Shown: positions 7,083 to 10,912 of the stretch, piece by piece | Position numbering within the stretch: position 1 is the stretch's first letter | Layout: the number at the start of each line of letters is the position of its first letter | From: Actinomycetes bacterium | GTDB taxonomy: Bacteria; Actinomycetota; Actinomycetes; Mycobacteriales; Mycobacteriaceae | Assembly: GCA_023417985.1 (NCBI GenBank) | Contig: JAEZDV010000089.1 | Span: forward strand, 1 to 10,912 | Reading direction: 5' to 3' | Length of the DNA: 10,912 nucleotides | Made by a program: the position numbers and the translations under genes | Notes under the pieces: generated by a model | Database searches by the model: none | Told to the model about the DNA's origin: nothing | What the model saw: only the letters and a program-made list of their open reading frames with translations

Positions 7083-7492
7083 GCATTCCCGCACCCCTCG
7101 CAGAGATCGTCGACGACTTCGCAGCCGTCGACGGTCAGGACAAACTCCAGCTTCTCCTCGAGTTCAGCCGGGAACTGCCGCCGTTGCCTCCCGAACTCGA
7201 GGAAGCGGCGATGGAACCCGTGCCCGAGTGTCAGTCTCCGCTGTTCCTGTCGGTCGACGCGGCCGACTCCGGCAGTGTGACACTGCATTTCAGTGCGCCG
7301 GCCGAGGCTCCCACCACGCGCGGATTCGCATCGATCCTCCACCAGGGGCTCGACGGGCTGAGCGCCGAGGAGATCCTCGGAGTCCCGGACGATTTCTACT
7401 CCGCGCTCGGTTTGGCCGATGTCGTCAGCCCGCTACGGTTACGCGGGATGAGCGCGATGCTGGCGCGCATCAAGCGACACCTCCGCGCCTGA
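7079..7492 (+). CDS. sufE: SufE-like sulfur acceptor protein (Rv3284-like)
   Basis: This 137-residue cytoplasmic protein belongs to the SufE/CsdE family. The family accepts persulfide sulfur and passes it on for Fe-S cluster or other thio-cofactor synthesis. Cys51 in VPECQSPLF (48-56) sits at the same place as Cys51 of E. coli SufE (GCQS), and the family helix-strand pattern follows, with GFASILHQGLDGLSAEEIL (82-100) and the C-terminal LRLRGMSAMLARIKRHL. The ATG overlaps the sseA stop by 4 nt. A link to SseA in place of a cysteine desulfurase is therefore likely, as reported for the M. tuberculosis pair. The PapA-type gene starts 21 bp downstream. Confidence 0.9.
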   Translation: MSIPAPLAEIVDDFAAVDGQDKLQLLLEFSRELPPLPPELEEAAMEPVPECQSPLFLSVDAADSGSVTLHFSAPAEAPTTRGFASILHQGLDGLSAEEILGVPDDFYSALGLADVVSPLRLRGMSAMLARIKRHLRA

Positions 7493-7513
7493 ACCCGCGG
7501 TAGTACGAGTCCG

Positions 7514-8956
7514 ATGCAGTTCACCGAGTTGGCAGACTTTCCGATCTCGGCGGGAGTCCTCACGGAATGGCTTCCGTACGCCCCGGCAGCCGAATGGAAG
7601 CAGGACAGCCGGCCGGCTTCCTATATCCACGAAGCCCACCTGCGGCGGTGCAGTGGTGCCCGTTACGGAGGCGGCCGGGAGTCGTGGCTGGGCACCGCCT
7701 TCGAGATCGCCGGCGAGATCGACCCCGACAAGTTCCGCCGCGCCCTCCAGCGGTGGATCGACCGGCACGAAACTCTGCGCAGCCACACGAGCCTGTCGGT
7801 CCCCGATCGTGCGGCGAGCCCCCTCATCCGTCACACGGTGCCACCGGGCAAGGTCACCGTCCGCTGTATCCGTCACGATCCGAGCGACGCGGACACCATC
7901 CGCGAGCACCTGCACGGCTTGTTCGACGACTACACGACTCCGCACCGCTGGCCCGCCTACGTCTTCGCAACGCTGGAAGGGATTCCGGACGACCGGCCGG
8001 ATGCCGCACCGCATTTCACGGTCTTTCTCGGAGCGGATCACTCCATCATCGACGGCTACTCGATCGTGCTCGTCGCGCACGAGATCACCGCTCTGTACGA
8101 CGAGGAACGCACCGGCCGTCGCGCCGAACTGTTCCCCGTCGGCAGCTACATCGACTTCGGCGCCGCCGAACGCGACGACTCCGAACAACTCGACGACAGC
8201 CACGAAGCCGTGCGCATCTGGAAGCACACGCTCCAAGTGTGCGGAGGCAATGCCCCGTCGTTCCCCTTGCCCATCGGTCCCCGTCCGGCGCACCCGATCC
8301 CGCAGCATCGAGCCTCGGAACGTTGGTTCGACGAGGCGCAGGCATCGGCGTTCGCGGCGCGATGCCGCGATTCGGGCGCCGGGTTCTTCGCAGGTGTGCT
8401 CGCGTGCTTCGGCGCGGCGACCCGCGAGCTGGCCGGTGTCGACAACTTCCGTGTGGTCGCGCCGTCCCACACGCGGACGGGGCCCATGTGGGCGGGCGCC
8501 CTGGGCTGGTTCGTCGGCGTGCGGCCGATCGACCTCGACCTCACGGGGACAACGGATTTCGTCACCCTTGCCGCCCGTGCCGCTCGTGAACTGCGCCGCA
8601 CCCGCGCCGGTGCGGTCGTGCCGTTCGACCGGGTCGGCGAGTTGCTCGGCGTGCCCATCAGACCGAGGTTCGTCGTGTCCTACATGGATGTTCGGTTCGT
8701 TCCGATGGCCGCGCAGTGGCCGGAGTGGAACGCTCGGGCGTTGCGCAGCCGCAGCTTCGCCCACGACGTCTACATCTGGATCAACCGCACCCCGGAGGGC
8801 GTGAACATGTCCGCCCGTTTCCCCGACAATCCCGTCGCCGCGGCGAACGTACTCCGCTTCCTGCACCGGACCCGCGAATTGATGAACGACGTGGTGACTT
8901 CCGCCCCGCGGGTGCCCGGATCCCCTGGTCGGGAGGTCCCACCTACCGGCGAGTAG
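7514..8956 (+). CDS. PapA-type condensation-domain acyltransferase
   Basis: This 480-residue protein has the chloramphenicol-acetyltransferase/condensation fold. It resembles mycobacterial PapA1/PapA2/PapA3, which acylate trehalose in sulfolipid and polyacyltrehalose synthesis. Shared blocks include GAGFFAGVLACFGAATREL (288-306), LGWFVGVRPIDL (330-341), VPFDRVGELL (369-378), FVVSYMD (386-392) and RFPDNPVAA (435-443). The catalytic motif is DHSIIDG (175-181), with His176 as the general base. The first His of the usual HHxxxDG is Asp, a change tolerated because the second His does the chemistry. No signal peptide or carrier domain is present, so it acts in trans on a CoA or ACP thioester. It lies between sufE and accA3, genes adjacent in M. 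tuberculosis. The substrate is unknown. A trehalose glycolipid is the best guess. It has no strong ribosome-binding site. Confidence 0.88.
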   Translation: MQFTELADFPISAGVLTEWLPYAPAAEWKQDSRPASYIHEAHLRRCSGARYGGGRESWLGTAFEIAGEIDPDKFRRALQRWIDRHETLRSHTSLSVPDRAASPLIRHTVPPGKVTVRCIRHDPSDADTIREHLHGLFDDYTTPHRWPAYVFATLEGIPDDRPDAAPHFTVFLGADHSIIDGYSIVLVAHEITALYDEERTGRRAELFPVGSYIDFGAAERDDSEQLDDSHEAVRIWKHTLQVCGGNAPSFPLPIGPRPAHPIPQHRASERWFDEAQASAFAARCRDSGAGFFAGVLACFGAATRELAGVDNFRVVAPSHTRTGPMWAGALGWFVGVRPIDLDLTGTTDFVTLAARAARELRRTRAGAVVPFDRVGELLGVPIRPRFVVSYMDVRFVPMAAQWPEWNARALRSRSFAHDVYIWINRTPEGVNMSARFPDNPVAAANVLRFLHRTRELMNDVVTSAPRVPGSPGREVPPTGE

Positions 8957-8987
8957 CGTTGCACGCCGAGGCGGGCACCGTAATGTG

Positions 8988-9013
8988 TAGACGCCATCCG
9001 GTTACATCGTCTA
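8988..9013. repeat. Inverted repeat upstream of accA3
   Basis: TAGACG (8988-8993) and CGTCTA (9008-9013) form an inverted repeat with a 14-nt spacer. A further TAGACT occurs at 9027-9032. The repeat sits between the PapA-type gene's stop and accA3, overlapping the likely -35 of accA3, and may be an operator. Six-base arms could arise by chance. Confidence 0.3.
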
Positions 9014-9032
9014 GCGGATTGGTGCTTAGACT
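9002..9032 (+). promoter_or_regulatory. Candidate accA3 promoter
   Basis: TTACAT (9002-9007) and TAGACT (9027-9032, TAnnnT) are separated by 19 bp, giving a start near 9039 and a leader of about 38 nt. A TTGACG at 9038-9043 looks like a -35, but its -10 would fall on the ribosome-binding site. The 120-bp gap before accA3 fits the gene having its own promoter, as a shared alpha subunit would need. Confidence 0.35.
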
Positions 9033-9066
9033 GCCGCTTGACGGAAATAACCTAACGATCGATAGC

Positions 9067-9072
9067 AGGAGG
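9067..9072 (+). promoter_or_regulatory. Ribosome-binding site of accA3
   Basis: AGGAGG, a full Shine-Dalgarno match, lies 4 nt before the GTG at 9077 and decides this start. The nearby ATG (9087) is out of frame. It is the strongest ribosome-binding site in the window, in contrast to accD5, which appears to have none. Confidence 0.8.
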
Positions 9073-9076
9073 CTCC

Positions 9077-10867
9077 GTGCCCAGTCATGCCAGCGCGCAG
9101 ATCACGAAGGTGCTCGTCGCGAACCGCGGCGAAATCGCTGTGCGGGTCATCCGCGCGGCGAAGGATGCGGGGTACGGCAGTGTCGCTGTCTACGCTGAGC
9201 CCGACGCCGACGCACAGTTCGTGAAGCTCGCAGACGAGGCGTTCGCACTGGGCGGTACCACCTCCGCCGAGTCCTACCTGGTGTTCGACAAGATCCTCGA
9301 CGCTGCGGCCAAGTCCGGCGCCGACGCGATCCACCCCGGTTACGGCTTCCTCTCCGAGAACGCCGACTTCGCGCAGGCCGTCATCGACGCGGGCCTGATC
9401 TGGATCGGCCCCTCCCCCCAGTCCATCCGCGACCTCGGCGACAAGGTCACCGCGCGGCACATCGCCGAGCGCGCGAACGCCCCGATGGCTGCGGGCACCA
9501 AGGACCCCGTCAAGAACGCAGACGAGGTCGTCGAGTTCGCGAAGCAGTACGGCGTTCCGGTCGCGATCAAGGCTGCCTTCGGTGGCGGCGGTCGTGGCAT
9601 GAAGGTCGCGCAGACCATCGAGGAGATCCCCGAACTCTTCGAGTCCGCAACCCGTGAGGCCATCGCCGCGTTCGGCCGCGGTGAGTGCTTCGTCGAGCAG
9701 TACCTCGACAAAGCCCGCCACGTCGAAGCCCAGGTCCTCGCCGACAAGCACGGCAACGTCATCGTCGCCGGCACCCGCGACTGCTCGCTGCAGCGCCGCT
9801 TCCAGAAGCTCGTCGAGGAGGCCCCCGCGCCGTTCCTGACCGACGAGCAGCGCGCGCGCATCCACGCGTCGGCGAAGGCGATCTGCAAGGAAGCCGGTTA
9901 CTACGGCGCCGGCACGGTCGAGTACCTGGTGCAGGGCGACACCGTCTCCTTCCTCGAGGTCAACACCCGTCTGCAGGTCGAGCACCCCGTCACCGAGGAA
10001 ACGTCGGGCATCGACCTGGTCCGCCAGCAGTTCCGCATCGCCAACGGCGAAGAACTCGAGATCAAGGAAGATCCGACCCCGCGCGGACACTCCTTCGAGT
10101 TCCGCATCAACGGCGAGGACGCCGGCCGCGGCTTCATGCCCGCTCCCGGACCCATCACCGTCTACCGCGAGCCCTCGGGCCCCGGCGTGCGTGTCGACTC
10201 CGGTGTCGTCCAGGGTGACGTCATCGGCGGCCAGTTCGATTCGATGCTGGCCAAGCTGATCGTCACCGGCGAGACTCGCGAGCAGGCCCTTCAGCGTGCG
10301 GCACGCGCACTCGCCGAGTTCGAGGTCGACGGCCTCGCCACCGTCATCCCGTTCCACCGCCACATCGTCGAGAACCCGGCCTTCATCGGCGACGGCGAGA
10401 AGTTCGACGTCTACACCAAGTGGATCGAGACCGACTGGGAGAACCCCATCGAACCGTTCACCCCGGGCGGTGCCGTCGAGGACGACGACGAGGTTCTGCC
10501 CCGTCAGAACGTCGTCGTCGAGGTCGGTGGACGGCGCGTCGAGGTGTCGCTGCCCGGCCAGTTCTCGCTCGGTAGTGGCGGCGGCGCCGTCGGTGTCGTG
10601 CGCAAGAAGCCGAAGCCGCGCAAGCGTGGCGGTGGTCAGGGCGGCAAGGCGTCGGGTGACGCGGTCACCGCGCCGATGCAGGGCACCGTGGTCAAGGTCG
10701 CCGTGACCGAGGGACAGGAAGTCGCCGAGGGCGATCTCATCGCGGTCCTCGAGGCGATGAAGATGGAGAACCCCGTCACGGCGCACAAGTCCGGCGTCGT
10801 CACCGGTCTCACCGTCGAGCCGGGTTCCGCCATCACCCAGGGCACGGTTCTCGCCGAACTCAAGTAG
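9077..10867 (+). CDS. accA3: Acyl-CoA carboxylase alpha subunit AccA3 (biotin carboxylase + BCCP)
   Basis: This 596-residue subunit carboxylates its own biotin with ATP and bicarbonate and hands the carboxyl group to AccD partners such as AccD5. The domains run from the biotin carboxylase N-domain (KVLVANRGEIAVRVIRA, 11-27) to the ATP-grasp with glycine loop GGGGRGMK (169-176) and the active-site block EVNTRLQVEHPVTEE (294-308). The carboxylase C-domain extends to about residue 450. Next comes a lysine/arginine/glycine-rich linker at about 508-526. The BCCP domain (about 528-596) has EAMKMENP (559-566), where Lys562 is the biotin site used by BirA. Length is close to the 600 residues of M. 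tuberculosis AccA3. It probably serves several AccD subunits, in keeping with its separate promoter. A GTG start is used. Confidence 0.97.
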   Translation: MPSHASAQITKVLVANRGEIAVRVIRAAKDAGYGSVAVYAEPDADAQFVKLADEAFALGGTTSAESYLVFDKILDAAAKSGADAIHPGYGFLSENADFAQAVIDAGLIWIGPSPQSIRDLGDKVTARHIAERANAPMAAGTKDPVKNADEVVEFAKQYGVPVAIKAAFGGGGRGMKVAQTIEEIPELFESATREAIAAFGRGECFVEQYLDKARHVEAQVLADKHGNVIVAGTRDCSLQRRFQKLVEEAPAPFLTDEQRARIHASAKAICKEAGYYGAGTVEYLVQGDTVSFLEVNTRLQVEHPVTEETSGIDLVRQQFRIANGEELEIKEDPTPRGHSFEFRINGEDAGRGFMPAPGPITVYREPSGPGVRVDSGVVQGDVIGGQFDSMLAKLIVTGETREQALQRAARALAEFEVDGLATVIPFHRHIVENPAFIGDGEKFDVYTKWIETDWENPIEPFTPGGAVEDDDEVLPRQNVVVEVGGRRVEVSLPGQFSLGSGGGAVGVVRKKPKPRKRGGGQGGKASGDAVTAPMQGTVVKVAVTEGQEVAEGDLIAVLEAMKMENPVTAHKSGVVTGLTVEPGSAITQGTVLAELK

Positions 10868-10890
10868 CATCACCAGTTTTCGGGAGGCCC

Positions 10891-10912
10891 CCGCACCGCA
10901 TCGGCGGTGCGG
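10891..10912 (+). terminator. Hairpin after accA3, probable intrinsic terminator
   Basis: CCGCACCGC (10891-10899) and GCGGTGCGG (10904-10912) form a perfect 9-bp GC-rich stem around ATCG, 23 nt after the accA3 stop. The window ends on the last stem base, so a following T-run cannot be seen. Many actinobacterial terminators lack one. Confidence 0.65.

Noticed and set aside
7439..8866. 475-codon open frame antisense to the PapA-type gene
   Set aside because: The plus strand encodes clear PapA-family blocks and the minus frame shows no domain.
9038..9067. TTGACG at 9038 as the -35 of accA3
   Set aside because: A -10 at the normal 17-18 bp spacing would fall on 9061-9067, overlapping the ribosome-binding site of a GTG that needs it, and the hexamer there (GATAGC) is poor.
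9026..10873. 615-codon open frame antisense to accA3
   Set aside because: It covers almost exactly the accA3 gene on the other strand, and its composition (Asp, Val, Leu, Gly, Arg) is the usual product of reverse-reading GC-rich codons.

Overview
The window is high-GC actinobacterial chromosome, most likely from a mycolic-acid-containing genus of the Rhodococcus/Nocardia group. It is collinear with the Mycobacterium tuberculosis block Rv3278c-birA-accD5-accE5-maf(Rv3282)-sseA-sufE-like(Rv3284)-accA3, and the proteins match that block closely by eye. Gene identity is strong for the core block. The genus is an inference, since there is no rRNA or other marker.

Layout. On the minus strand at the left edge is a truncated PH-domain-type membrane protein gene (1-235), with birA (biotin protein ligase, 284-1129) upstream of it. 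A 116-bp divergent promoter region follows. Then come, on the plus strand, accD5 (carboxyltransferase beta subunit), a perfect 18-bp triplicate carrying three in-frame stops, a 15-codon leader-like ORF coupled to accE5 (epsilon subunit), maf, an unrecognised gene (4035-4616) and a DUF6308-like gene (4618-5259). Two minus-strand genes follow: a PLDc_N-type two-helix membrane protein (5267-5629) and a group III truncated hemoglobin (5727-6125). Plus-strand genes resume with sseA (rhodanese), a sufE-like gene, a PapA-type acyltransferase (7514-8956) and accA3 (biotin carboxylase/BCCP alpha subunit). A perfect hairpin lies at the right edge.

How they work together. AccA3 carries the biotin and carboxylates it. 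BirA attaches the biotin to AccA3 Lys562. AccD5 with AccE5 transfers the carboxyl group to acyl-CoA, and Asp435 at the specificity position favours propionyl-CoA. The methylmalonyl-CoA and longer carboxylated acyl-CoAs made by such complexes feed methyl-branched and mycolic lipid synthesis. The PapA-type acyltransferase between sufE and accA3 resembles the PapA1/A2/A3 enzymes that acylate trehalose in mycobacteria, so it may be a lipid-assembly gene placed next to its precursor supply. SseA and the SufE-like protein form a separate sulfur-transfer pair with a 4-nt overlap.

Compared with the M. tuberculosis order, two segments are additional: 4035-6125 (four genes between maf and sseA) and 7514-8956 (the PapA-type gene). 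No mobile element, CRISPR array, tRNA or rRNA gene was seen. The longest non-coding stretches are about 116-120 bp. I did not find an unmistakably new multi-gene system. The most unusual structures are the accD5-accE5 junction and the two lineage-specific insertions.
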